Of a stretch of DNA of 64,000 nt, positions 10,280 through 17,581 are shown in pieces. The translations under genes and the position numbers were made by a program. Under the pieces are notes generated by a model, which ran no database searches, was not told where the DNA came from, and saw nothing but the letters and a program-made list of their open reading frames with translations. The number at the start of each line of letters is the position of its first letter. Position 1 is the first letter of the stretch. Origin of the DNA: JAQBVV01 sp965249205 (GTDB lineage Bacteria; Acidobacteriota; Vicinamibacteria; Vicinamibacterales; UBA2999); assembly GCA_965249205.1 (NCBI GenBank), contig CBDFLL010000005.1, forward strand, positions 620,001-684,000. The letters run 5' to 3'.

Positions 10280-11130
10280 CGAATGACCTCCTCGCGCAGC
10301 GCGTCGAAGCACGCGCGCGTTACCACCACGGCTCGTCCAGGCAGATCGAGGACCGCCACCGTGATGTCGCTCGCGTCGAGCCTCGCCAGTCCGCTGAGGA
10401 CAGTGGCCGTCAGGTCGGGAGGCCGCGTGACCGTCCCAGCGTCGGCATGCGCTCTCACTAGCCTGGCAATGGTGGTTTTGATCGCCCTTCGGTGCAGATG
10501 CTCCCAGAGAGCGTCGCGCTGTGCCTTCGGGGTGAGGGTGCGCCACTGCCAGGCTCGATGGATGCGCACCTCCCCCCGTACGAGCCGCTCGCGCACCTCT
10601 GGAACCACGCTGTTCAGGAGTTGCTTGACCTTGGTGACGTTGCCGGTCGCGACGCCGGCGACGCTCGCGATGGCTTTCCGCACATCTCGGCGCTCGGCGT
10701 TCGTCAAATTTGACGACAACGTCCTGGCGCCCGTCTCGGGTCGCGATCGACGGCTGCACGCCTTGAAGAAGGGTTCCAGTTCCAGGGCCATCACGATACG
10801 GCAGAAGGCATCCAGGCCCTCGGACGCCCGGTGCTGCTGGATCACAATCTGGAGAGCTTCCTCGTCCGTCACGTCGTACTCGAGACACGGGAGGCTCGAT
10901 TGCTGCCGGTCGAGTGCCACCTGCCACCGCGCATGCCCGTCGAGAATGGTACCGTCGGACGTCGTGACGAGCGGCGCTCGGATCGGCCCGCGTTGCTGGG
11001 CCACACGGCGCGCGCGAGTCGCGGCGATTGGACCGCACAGCGCCTGATAGGTCGGATGGGGCCGCAACGTCGCCGTGGGTCGATCCACCAGCCGACTGCC
11101 ATCAGGGCCAGGCTGGCCCTCAACGGTCAC
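10276..11130 (-). CDS. ParB/sulfiredoxin-fold protein linked to the IS91 transposase
   Basis: This 284-residue protein has a ParB N-terminal-like core: APLVTTSDGTILDGHARW resembles the ParB box that hydrolyses CTP or acts as a nuclease in relatives. A helix-turn-helix-like middle follows (SVAGVATGNVTKVKQLL, then VRERLVRGEVRIHRAW). It could bind DNA at the element ends or regulate the transposase. It overlaps the transposase start by 4 nt and is itself overlapped by a small upstream gene, so three genes form one tight operon. The exact function is unknown; the fold assignment is moderately sure. Confidence 0.7.
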   Translation of the reverse strand: MTVEGQPGPDGSRLVDRPTATLRPHPTYQALCGPIAATRARRVAQQRGPIRAPLVTTSDGTILDGHARWQVALDRQQSSLPCLEYDVTDEEALQIVIQQHRASEGLDAFCRIVMALELEPFFKACSRRSRPETGARTLSSNLTNAERRDVRKAIASVAGVATGNVTKVKQLLNSVVPEVRERLVRGEVRIHRAWQWRTLTPKAQRDALWEHLHRRAIKTTIARLVRAHADAGTVTRPPDLTATVLSGLARLDASDITVAVLDLPGRAVVVTRACFDALREEVIR

Positions 11131-11323
11131 GGGTCGTCTCCGCGTGGCGATCAGTCTCGTGCGCCTCGCGGTCGGCCCACTCGCTCAAGATGCGAAAGAA
11201 GCCGGTGGCGTGACTCACGATGCGGCGGGCGTCCTCGGACGTGACCTCGTGCCGTGTGCGGACCTGCCAGAATGCTTGGGTGTGTTCGATGAATGGCGCG
11301 TGACGACGCTTGATGGACTCCAC
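11120..11323 (-). CDS. Small hypothetical protein, first gene of the IS91 operon
   Basis: This encodes a 67-residue, charged, mostly helical protein (WQVRTRHEVTSEDARRIV, then GFFRILSEWADREAHE). Its stop lies 11 nt inside the next gene, the ParB-like protein, which indicates co-translation and argues that it is a real gene. I do not recognise a family. It may be an accessory or regulatory factor of the IS91 element. Confidence 0.5.
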   Translation of the reverse strand: MESIKRRHAPFIEHTQAFWQVRTRHEVTSEDARRIVSHATGFFRILSEWADREAHETDRHAETTRDR

Positions 11324-11452
11324 TGGAAACCTTCGTCGCCGGCATCTATACCGGCGGGCTCTCTGGTCTCCAGCCTCGGAATCACACCGATGACATGGAA
11401 CCGTGCACGGACTGCAACGGAGGCGTCCCAGTCCCAGGGATCGCCGTGGTGA

Positions 11453-11656
11453 TCACGATGGTGGTAACTCGTCCTCCGGAATCGTGAACTTGTGACTCTT
11501 CCCGGCCCGGATCACCAGCTGCCGCTTCTGATTACGAACCGTTTCGCAGCTGATGACATACTCGAAAAACCCATGCCGAAGCCCGTCGACGAGGATCCGC
11601 TCGACATGATCGAGCGCGTCCTGTAGCTGACGGCCGCGGGGTGTGTCGTCACGCAT
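11453..11656 (-). CDS. Conserved small protein (HGFFEY / AGKSHKFTIPEDE type)
   Basis: This 67-residue protein contains ILVDGLRHGFFEY, ISCE and RAGKSHKFTIPEDELP. I recall this pattern from small accessory genes that sit directly after DUF5659-type genes in many soil bacteria and mobile islands. Its ATG at 11656 overlaps the end of the DUF5659-like gene (AATGCGTGA), so the pair is translationally coupled. No catalytic motif is visible and the function is unknown. Confidence 0.6.
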   Translation of the reverse strand: MRDDTPRGRQLQDALDHVERILVDGLRHGFFEYVISCETVRNQKRQLVIRAGKSHKFTIPEDELPPS

Positions 11657-11911
11657 TGTGGAGGAGCATCTTCATGTCGCGGATGTGCGACACGAAGCGC
11701 AAGGGCGGCACCCCGTGCCATGCCCCCGGTAGTAGGTCCTGACGTCCGTGCCGTGGCTCGGTCGGTCCTTGAACACGAAGACCCGGCGGTGACCCTCCCG
11801 GCGCAGCTCCCCAACCAGCTCGTACAGGACGCAGCTGAGGTAGCAGGCCAGATAGAAGTCGCGCGCCTCGAACGACCGGCGTCTGACGGGCGTGACTTGT
11901 TCAGATGACAC
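11649..11911 (-). pseudogene. DUF5659-like small protein, frameshifted
   Basis: The N-terminal part (FEARDFYLACYLSCVLYELVG, with RVFVFKDRP after it) and the expected C-terminal part (PPLRFVSHIRDMKMLLHNA, stop at 11649) lie in different frames on the same strand. The net effect is the loss of one base at a G-rich stretch near 11,710 to 11,735. Repaired, the protein would be about 87 residues from the GTG at 11911. The restored stop overlaps the ATG of the next gene, which supports the repaired reading. It could be a genuine mutation or a base-calling error. The function of DUF5659 proteins is not known to me. Confidence 0.6.
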
Positions 11912-11938
11912 TCGACATCCCTCGCAAAATTTTTTCCG

Positions 11939-12703
11939 TCACGACGCGATCAGGCGGCCCTGGCGCGGTACCTGACGGTGCAGCAGGTTCAGTTGTTCGA
12001 GCCTGATCCGCATCGCGACCGCTGAGACTTCGAAGTCGTCGGCCAGCGGGCGGGCGAACTGCTCAAGCGTGGCATCGTCCTGGTTCTGCTTGAAGCGCAC
12101 CGGCGCCCGATCCAGATCCGCGGTGGCGCTTGGTGTTCCCTGTAGTGGGTGTCTCCGCCGCCGGACGATTCGTGGCTTCGCATCGCCGAAGCGGTCCCGC
12201 CATGCGGCCATAACCAGGGTGCGCAGCATCAGGAGGACCGACGCGAAATAATCGGCCTGCCACTCGATACGCTCTTTGGCCTGGCTCTTTCGACAGACGA
12301 TGGTGGGTTCACGCTCACCCGAAAAAAGCGAGCCCTGACCGGCCGAGACGCCCAGCTGATCGCGATGTAGCTGCCAATGCCCGACTTCGTGGCCGAGTGT
12401 GTACCGGTAGCGGCCCTCCAGCCACGGCCGGTCCTCGGGATCGAGGCTCTGGTCGACGAACACTTCCTGGCTGTCGACCCACAGCGCCCCGAGGAAGTCC
12501 GGCTCATCCCCGGTCAGCGGGATGCCGAGCCGTTCGTGTAAGTCGTCAAAATCCAGGGTCAACCCGAGATGAAACTCAAGCAGGTGCTCGACCGGAAGCG
12601 GGGCTGTGATCGAGACGCCTCGTGCGAGGCCGTACTCGCCCAAGAGGTCGTTCGCGTCTCGCTCGATGGCATCTTCACGTAGGTATCTGACCTTGAACGC
12701 CAC
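11939..12703 (-). CDS. ImmA/IrrE-family metallopeptidase
   Basis: This 254-residue protein carries the zinc-peptidase motif HEVGHWQLH near residue 109 and a downstream EWQADYFAS segment that supplies the third metal ligand, typical of ImmA/IrrE (DUF955) proteases. Such proteins often cleave or displace a partner XRE repressor in phages, mobile elements and toxin-antitoxin modules. The GTG start at 12703 would lie 14 nt after the stop of the XRE gene at 15340 to 15747 if the intervening IS1595 element and one copy of its target duplication were removed. The two genes therefore were one operon, and this gene has probably lost its native promoter. Confidence 0.85.
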   Translation of the reverse strand: MAFKVRYLREDAIERDANDLLGEYGLARGVSITAPLPVEHLLEFHLGLTLDFDDLHERLGIPLTGDEPDFLGALWVDSQEVFVDQSLDPEDRPWLEGRYRYTLGHEVGHWQLHRDQLGVSAGQGSLFSGEREPTIVCRKSQAKERIEWQADYFASVLLMLRTLVMAAWRDRFGDAKPRIVRRRRHPLQGTPSATADLDRAPVRFKQNQDDATLEQFARPLADDFEVSAVAMRIRLEQLNLLHRQVPRQGRLIAS

Positions 12704-12714
12704 GAGGTTCCACC

Positions 12715-12722
12715 CTTATTTG
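12715..12722. repeat. Target site duplication (left), CTTATTTG
   Basis: This 8-bp direct repeat flanks the IS1595-family element; the identical copy is at 15339 to 15346. Eight base pairs is the usual duplication length of this family. The right copy contains the TAA stop codon of the upstream XRE gene. Confidence 0.9.
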
Positions 12723-12770
12723 GGTAACTATTTACTTGACTAACCACGCCTAAAGCTGTATTCTCTGGGC

Positions 12771-13721
12771 ATGGACTCGCCCAAGACTCTCCAAGCCGCC
12801 ATCCTCTACTTCTCCGATTTCGAGCGTTGTCGCCAGTTTCTCATGGACCTACGCTGGCCGTCCGGGAAGGTCACCTGTCCGACGTGTGGCTCCGAGCGCG
12901 TGATCTACATGTCTAGCGTCCGACGCTGGAAGTGCTACGAGAAGCACGCCGTTCCGCAATTCTCGCTCAAGACCGGGACGATCTTCGAGGACTCCCCGCT
13001 CGGCCTGGACAAATGGCTCGCGGCGATGTGGCTGATCGTGAACTGCAAGAACGGCATCAGTAGTTGCGAGATCGCCCGCGACCTCGGCATCACCCAGAAG
13101 TCGGCGTGGTTCATGGCGCATCGGATTCGGCTCGCGTTGCACGCTGGCTCGTTCGACCAGCTCTCGGGCGAAGTCGAAGCGGATGAGACGTTCATCGGTG
13201 GGAAGGCGCGGAACATGCACGCCGACAAGCGCCGTACTCGCATCACCGGCACGGGCGGTAAGGACAAGACCGCCGTCATGGGCATCATGCAGCGTGGCGG
13301 GAAGGTGCGAACGACTGTGATCGGCGACAGGAAGAAAAAGACACTGCAAGCCGAAGTACATAAGCACGTCGAAGCTGGCGCGGCGCTCTACACCGATGCC
13401 CTGCTCTCGTACGAAGGGCTTGAAGGCCGCTACGCGCATCAGGTGATCGATCATGCCGTCGCCTACGTCGATGGACAAATCCACACCAACGGCATGGAGA
13501 ACTTCTGGAGCCTGCTCAAGCGCGGACTGAACGGCACCTACGTGAGCGTCGAGCCGTTTCACCTGTTCCGGTATCTGGACGAACAAGCCTACCGCTACAA
13601 CAACCGGAAGGATGCAACCGACTTCGACCGCTTCAAGACAGCGGCCTCGCAGATCGTCGGTAAGCGGCTCACCTGGAAACAGGTCGTCGGCCTACAGGAG
13701 TCTTCAGTATGGGCGAACTGA
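12771..13721 (+). CDS. tnp: IS1595-family (ISXO2-like) transposase
   Basis: This 316-residue protein has an N-terminal zinc ribbon (CPTCGSERV, about residues 38 to 46), a helix-turn-helix region (GISSCEIARDLGITQKSAW) and a DDE/DDN-type RNase H-fold catalytic domain (GEVEADETFIGG, YTDALLSYEGL, HTNGMENFWSLLKRG). These are hallmarks of ISXO2-like transposases. Length and motifs look complete. A TATTCT hexamer lies exactly 6 nt before the ATG, just inside the left end of the element, so the transcript is probably leaderless. A rho-independent terminator follows 37 bp after the stop. Confidence 0.95.
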   Translation: MDSPKTLQAAILYFSDFERCRQFLMDLRWPSGKVTCPTCGSERVIYMSSVRRWKCYEKHAVPQFSLKTGTIFEDSPLGLDKWLAAMWLIVNCKNGISSCEIARDLGITQKSAWFMAHRIRLALHAGSFDQLSGEVEADETFIGGKARNMHADKRRTRITGTGGKDKTAVMGIMQRGGKVRTTVIGDRKKKTLQAEVHKHVEAGAALYTDALLSYEGLEGRYAHQVIDHAVAYVDGQIHTNGMENFWSLLKRGLNGTYVSVEPFHLFRYLDEQAYRYNNRKDATDFDRFKTAASQIVGKRLTWKQVVGLQESSVWAN

Positions 13722-13757
13722 AAAGGAACGTCAGCGACAGAGACGTGGGAAGCGACG

Positions 13758-13795
13758 CCGCTAGGTCTTCGACTTAGCGGTTTTCTTTTTCTTCC
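13758..13795 (+). terminator. Rho-independent terminator of the IS1595 transposase
   Basis: A 10-bp stem (CCGCTAGGTC paired with GACTTAGCGG, one G-T type mismatch) with a 3-nt loop is followed by TTTTCTTTTTCTT. It terminates the plus-strand transposase transcript. The same bases encode the lysine-rich C-terminus of the small minus-strand gene at 13761 to 13907. Confidence 0.8.
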
Positions 13796-13907
13796 TGCTC
13801 GGTCGAGGGGGTAGCGCGCTCTTTGGCACGGACAACACTGTCTTGACCGCCTTCCGAAATCTGTCGAACGCTGCTCCGCCCTCCGCTAGTTCAACTTGTG
13901 CCTTCAT
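13761..13907 (-). CDS. Small basic protein (48 aa), passenger of the IS1595 element
   Basis: The 48-residue product starts MKAQVELAEGGAAFDRFRKA, continues with VLSVPKSAL and ends in a Lys-rich tail (RKKKKTAKSKT). Its ATG overlaps the end of the upstream PIN-like frame (stop at 13891), so it is coupled to a toxin-antitoxin-like unit. Small proteins with FxxxxxxxLSVPKS and a basic tail commonly accompany XRE/PIN modules, by recall. Function unknown; an antitoxin or DNA/RNA-binding role is inference. The gene's 3' end doubles as the terminator of the convergent transposase gene. Confidence 0.6.
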   Translation of the reverse strand: MKAQVELAEGGAAFDRFRKAVKTVLSVPKSALPPRPSRKKKKTAKSKT

Positions 13908-14007
13908 ATAGTTCCCGCTCGGACGCGACCAACTCGTCCAGGGTCACGCACTTGATCTTAAGCTTGTCGCACACACCAGGGATCTTTCGGCTTGGTCGCC
14001 TATTCCT
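13891..14007 (-). pseudogene. C-terminal remnant of a PIN-like (DUF4411-type) toxin
   Basis: The frame RKIPGVCDKLKIKCVTLDEL followed by VASERELYE and a stop matches the tail I know from DUF4411/PIN-like proteins, in which a KIP-VC---GV-C---- segment forms the last strand. It has no start of its own: upstream the reading enters the truncated XRE gene in another frame. The junction near 14,005 looks like a deletion that removed the end of the XRE gene and most of the toxin. Confidence 0.5.
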
Positions 14008-14585
14008 GGGATCATGTAGGTGAAGACGCCGCGATCCTCTATGCGACGCCGCCACTCTCTACGCGCTGCTGCGAGTCCAGCCCAATTGCGCTGTGTCTCG
14101 AGCCCAACGTGGAAACGCTTTCTCTCATGTGTTGCCAGTTCTTTGGGATCGTCGTCAATTGTTGCGGTCCCTATCCGCAACCGTGGAACTACTCGCGGAG
14201 TCTCTTCGGCTAGTTCTGCGAAGGCGTCCAGGGCCTCGGACACTTCTTCGATGGCGACAAGGGTGTCGATGGTTAAGGGGTATTCGCTAACCCTGGTTCG
14301 CTGATCCACGAACGGCCGCTCTATTGGAAGCGGCTCTGGCATCAACAAGCTTGTGAAGTTGATGCGGTATCGCTGAGACATCTTGCGGAGAAAGCCAACG
14401 AGAGGCTTTGTCGTCTCAGACTCGTACTCTTCTAGTTCAGTGACCGACACCCCAAGGCGCATCGCAGCATCCTGAAGGCTCAGGCCGCGCATTTTCCTTG
14501 CCCACTTCAGGACTTCGCCGTTGACTGGAACTTCTGCCACTTGTGGTGTCTGCGAAATGAGCGGCATGGGTGCGGTCCTTTCCAC
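13944..14585 (-). pseudogene. XRE-type regulator, C-terminally truncated
   Basis: This 213-residue product has a helix-turn-helix at about residues 25 to 60 (LKWARKMRGLSLQDAAMRLG, then VTELEEYESE) and the middle region typical of long XRE-ImmA regulators (LLMPEPLPIERPFVD). No HExxH protease motif follows. After GVFTYMIPG the frame runs into a PIN-like sequence read out of frame and stops. Family members usually have 350 to 400 residues. The remaining N-terminal DNA-binding domain could still repress its own promoter region (14,586 to 14,760), where a CGAAGCTTCG palindrome lies at about 14,620 to 14,632. Confidence 0.7.
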
Positions 14586-14761
14586 CGTAGACGTGATACA
14601 CTACGACTACCCGAAGCTACGAAGCTTCGCCGGGAAAGGGACCGCACGCTACCGCGCCGCCAAGCCTGACAGCGTTGCGCCCTACGATTCTCGCCAGACG
14701 TTCAGCGTCTAGCTCGCGTTTCTCTCAGGCGATTCTACGCCTATACGGGGTGAAATGCGAC

Positions 14762-14953
14762 ATGACCAAACTCAACCTGTCTCCAGAAATCTGCCAGACC
14801 CGCAAACGTCCAGAAACATGGCGCGTCGAAGCCATCGACGACCAGACAGGGGGCGTGTACTGCGCCGAGTTTTGGGGGCCACATGCCCATAAGCAGGCAG
14901 AGGAATACGCGGCTGAGAAATTCCAGCTAGAGCCTGCGCCAGCCTCCATCTAA
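14762..14953 (+). CDS. Small hypothetical protein (63 aa), IS1595 passenger
   Basis: The ATG at 14762 opens a 63-residue frame (MTKLNLSPEICQ, then ETWRVEAIDDQTGGVY and EFWGPHAHKQAEEYAAEKF). The sequence looks like a compact alpha/beta protein. It is divergent from the XRE gene and convergent, with a 4-nt overlap, with the 110-residue gene. I do not recognise a family. Its position inside the IS1595 element makes it cargo. Confidence 0.5.
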   Translation: MTKLNLSPEICQTRKRPETWRVEAIDDQTGGVYCAEFWGPHAHKQAEEYAAEKFQLEPAPASI

Positions 14954-15282
14954 TTGGCGACTTCTACCTCGACTCGGTCCTGATCCATACAGGTGTTAGG
15001 CTTCGTGTGATCGTCACCGGTGTGCCAGTCGCCTGAGCGGGAGGCCACGTTTGCTAGATCGTTCACCTCGAAGCATCGCCACATACCTCCTGGCGGTAAT
15101 CCGCTCTCAGACGCGCCGCCGAACTGCCAACCAATGACCTTGTAGGTGTCATGTAGCTTCTTCGGAGTCGGACCCTTCAGACCGATTGCATGTGGACAGA
15201 ACTCGCGTGGGTATCCGTGGTACGTAGCTGTAACCTGGAGTTTGTTGCGGATGGCGTCTTTCAGTACATCGGCTGTGGGCAT
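14950..15282 (-). CDS. Conserved hypothetical protein (110 aa), IS1595 passenger
   Basis: The sequence YHGYPREFCPHAIGLKG, then WQFGGASESGLPPGGMWRCF and GDWHTGDDHTKPNTCMDQ is a pattern I recall from a widespread, uncharacterised bacterial protein family whose fold resembles WYL or small beta domains. Conserved Cys and His residues could bind a metal. It lies just inside the right inverted repeat of the element and is probably transcribed inward. The role as cargo is unknown. Confidence 0.65.
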   Translation of the reverse strand: MPTADVLKDAIRNKLQVTATYHGYPREFCPHAIGLKGPTPKKLHDTYKVIGWQFGGASESGLPPGGMWRCFEVNDLANVASRSGDWHTGDDHTKPNTCMDQDRVEVEVAN

Positions 15283-15338
15283 AGCGGGCCTCCAAAGCGA
15301 GAGCCTACCATGCTTGGTTAGCGTAGTAAATAGTTACC

Positions 15339-15346
15339 CTTATTTG
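15339..15346. repeat. Target site duplication (right), CTTATTTG
   Basis: Second copy of the 8-bp duplication. Bases 15340 to 15342 are the TAA stop of the minus-strand XRE gene, so the insertion left that gene intact but separated it from its ImmA partner. Confidence 0.9.
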
Positions 15347-15747
15347 CATCGTGTCCGCCGAATGACGCCCTTCCCCGCGGCGGGCGCGCTACTCTCTCTG
15401 AACCTCTTGGCCTGCTCGGTCACGCGAGCGAACTCGCTGGGCGAGAGGCCGTTGACCGTACGCAGGAAGGACGCCAGCTCGCGGGGACGCCGCTTGATGA
15501 TCGCCGCCACATCCGACGCCACCCGGTTGGCCAGCGCCAAGAGCTCGTCGCGGTCCAGCTCCAACAGCTCCGCCATGCGGACCACCTTGTCCTCGGCCGG
15601 CGCCGGCAACTCGTCCCGTTCGATCTTGGACTGGTAGGTCGGACTCACCCCAACCGTCTTGGCGAACTGCCGCAAACCGATCTGCCGGCGCTCCCGCTCG
15701 CGTCGCACCGTCGCTCCGAACGTCTGTCTCGCCTCGGTCGTCATCAT
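15340..15747 (-). CDS. XRE-family transcriptional regulator
   Basis: This 135-residue protein has a canonical helix-turn-helix near residues 15 to 65 (GLRQFAKTVGVSPTYQSKIE) and a helical C-terminal half (ELDRDELLALANRVASDVAA). It is likely the repressor partner of the ImmA/IrrE protease now 2.6 kb downstream, and would control the promoter in 15,748 to 15,918, which faces both this gene and the recombinase. A partly palindromic GTGTACAGTATGTA lies just upstream of its start and is a plausible operator. The ATG at 15747 or 15744 could be used. Confidence 0.8.
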   Translation of the reverse strand: MMTTEARQTFGATVRRERERRQIGLRQFAKTVGVSPTYQSKIERDELPAPAEDKVVRMAELLELDRDELLALANRVASDVAAIIKRRPRELASFLRTVNGLSPSEFARVTEQAKRFRESSAPAAGKGVIRRTRCK

Positions 15748-15906
15748 GACTTGTCACCTACATACTGTACACGTCTAGGCCAAATGATCAACATGCCGTA
15801 GCCTGATGGCTGAGAGGCGCCACATGGTGTGGGTCTCATCGCGCTGCTGCGCGCAGCGGCCGGCAGAATGACCGACCGAGTTGTGGCCAACACCGGCTGT
15901 CTAGTT

Positions 15907-15912
15907 TATACT
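15907..15912 (+). promoter_or_regulatory. -10 box (TATACT) of the recombinase gene
   Basis: TATACT ends 6 nt before a GTG codon at 15919, placing the transcription start at the start codon. No consensus -35 is visible at the usual 17-bp spacing; TTGTGG is 20 bp upstream. This suggests a leaderless transcript. Confidence 0.5.
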
Positions 15913-15918
15913 ACACAG

Positions 15919-17496
15919 GTGGCTTACGCTCGCAGCACCGCGCAGCCGTCGCGGCCGACCGCCCGCGTCCGTCTATACGCCCGCGTCTCGTCGAAAGACC
16001 AGGAAAAGGAGGGCTTCTCCATCCCAGCCCAGCTCAAGCTGCTGCGGGAGTACGCGGCCACGCAGGGCCTCACGGTGGCCGAGGAGTACGTGGACGTCGA
16101 GACCGCTAAGCGCACCGGTCGTGTGAGCTTCGGGAAAATGGTCGACGACCTGCGGACGAGTCCAGGTACCCGGATCGTGCTGGTTGAAAAGACCGACCGG
16201 CTCTACCGCAATCTGAAGGACTGGGTCACCCTGGACGGGCTGGACGTCGAGGTCCACCTGGTGAAAGAAGGGGTTGTGCTGTCGCGCGAGTCACGCTCCT
16301 CCGAGAAGTTCATGCACGGCATCAAGGTGTTGATGGCGAAGAACTACATCGACAACCTCTCGGAGGAGACCCGGAAGGGGATGACGGAAAAGGCCCAGCA
16401 GGGCCTCTGGCCGTCCTTTGCCCCCATCGGCTACCGCAACGTGATGGGTGCGAACGGACGGAGGATGATCGCTCCGGACCCGCACACCGCGCCGATCATC
16501 GTCCGCCTGTTCGAGTGGTATGCGACCGGGACGATGTCACTGAAGGAACTCACCCGGAAGGCGCGGGAGGAAGGGCTCTCGTTCCGCAAGAGCGGGGACC
16601 CGGTCCCCCGCAGCACGATTCACACAATTCTCCGCAAACGGCTTTATATGGGCGAGGTCGACTGGGATGGGCACATCTACCCGGGCGCCCACGAGCCCCT
16701 CGTCTCGCGGGACCTCTGGGAGCAGGTGCAGGCGGTCCTGGAGGGTCGTCATGCGACGCGCCATCGACGGGCCAAGCGTAACTTTGCGTTCTCCCGCCTG
16801 ATCACGTGCGGACACTGCGGTTGTGCGGTCGTCGGGGAGATCAAGAAGCGACGGTACGTCTACTACCACTGTACCGGCTACAAGGGGAAATGCCCGGAAC
16901 CCTATGTCCGCGAAGAAGTCCTCGAACAGCAGTTCAGCAAATTGCTCGGCCGCCTGACGTTCGACGCGGAGGTGCTCGACTGGGTGCGCGAGGCCCTGGT
17001 CCGGAGCCACGAGGACGAACAGCGCGCCCACCACGACGCCATCGAGCGTCTTCAGGCCGAGTATGTGCGGCTGCAGCACCGTCTAGACGCGATGTATGTC
17101 GACAAGCTGGACGGCCGCATCGACGCGACGACGTTCGATCGGATGGCTGCGACCTGGCGATCCGAACAGGCCAACTGCCGCCGGTTGATCGAGCAGCATG
17201 AGGCAGCCAATCAGTCGTACATGGCCGAGGGCGTCCGCCTTCTCGAACTCGCCCGGCGCGCCCGACGCCTCTTCGAAAAGCAAGAAGCCCGCGAAAAACG
17301 CCGCCTCCTCGATTTTCTGGTTTCGAACTGCTCCTGGCAGGACGGTGACCTCACCGCCGAGTTCCGCCAACCGTTTGATTCGCTGGCAGATACGGCGATG
17401 GCGGCAGCCACCGCGACTGCCGAAGGCAGGTCAGAATCGGCGAAAAGTGAGATTTGGCTCCTCGGGCTGGACTCGAACCAGCAACCCTCCGGTTAA
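15919..17496 (+). CDS. Large serine recombinase (island integrase)
   Basis: This protein of about 525 residues has the resolvase catalytic domain (RLYARVSSKDQEKEGFSI with the nucleophile Ser, EKTDRLYRN), a recombinase domain, a zinc ribbon (CGHCGCAVVG, then YYHCTGYKGKCPEPY) and a long coiled-coil (about residues 370 to 470), as in phage-type large serine integrases. The GTG at 15919 sits right after a TATACT box and in front of the conserved domain, so I prefer it to the upstream GTG at 15829. The last 13 codons and the stop lie inside the tRNA-Asn gene. It therefore probably integrated the island at this tRNA. Confidence 0.9.
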   Translation: MAYARSTAQPSRPTARVRLYARVSSKDQEKEGFSIPAQLKLLREYAATQGLTVAEEYVDVETAKRTGRVSFGKMVDDLRTSPGTRIVLVEKTDRLYRNLKDWVTLDGLDVEVHLVKEGVVLSRESRSSEKFMHGIKVLMAKNYIDNLSEETRKGMTEKAQQGLWPSFAPIGYRNVMGANGRRMIAPDPHTAPIIVRLFEWYATGTMSLKELTRKAREEGLSFRKSGDPVPRSTIHTILRKRLYMGEVDWDGHIYPGAHEPLVSRDLWEQVQAVLEGRHATRHRRAKRNFAFSRLITCGHCGCAVVGEIKKRRYVYYHCTGYKGKCPEPYVREEVLEQQFSKLLGRLTFDAEVLDWVREALVRSHEDEQRAHHDAIERLQAEYVRLQHRLDAMYVDKLDGRIDATTFDRMAATWRSEQANCRRLIEQHEAANQSYMAEGVRLLELARRARRLFEKQEAREKRRLLDFLVSNCSWQDGDLTAEFRQPFDSLADTAMAAATATAEGRSESAKSEIWLLGLDSNQQPSG

Positions 17497-17529
17497 CAGC
17501 CGGATGCTCTGCCATTGAGCTACCGAGGA
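17458..17529 (-). tRNA. tRNA-Asn (GTT)
   Basis: The minus strand folds into a 72-nt cloverleaf. The acceptor TCCTCGG pairs with CCGAGGA, the anticodon loop CTGTTAA gives GTT, and the T arm contains GGTTCGAGTCC. CCA is not encoded. The 3' half is overlapped by the recombinase C-terminus, marking the island attachment site. Confidence 0.95.
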
Positions 17530-17581
17530 ATAGAGGCGTGCGCACGGTGCCGCCGCTGGCGGGCCGTCGAACCTTTCGATA

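Larger units (their letters stand above)
12723..15338. mobile_element. IS1595-family element with passenger genes
   Basis: This 2,616-bp element is bounded by imperfect inverted repeats. The first 14 bp, GGTAACTATTTACT, are identical at both ends, then three mismatches, then CTAACCA in both. It is flanked by the 8-bp duplication CTTATTTG. It carries a complete ISXO2-type transposase and, unlike a plain IS, a cargo of small genes: a basic 48-residue protein, a PIN-like remnant, a truncated XRE regulator, a 63-residue protein and a 110-residue conserved protein. It inserted precisely between the XRE and ImmA genes. Intact ends and a perfect duplication suggest recent insertion. Confidence 0.9.

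Noticed and set aside
15829..15918. Upstream GTG start for the serine recombinase
   Set aside because: The TATACT box and the conserved catalytic domain favour the GTG at 15919; the extra 30 residues have no family match.
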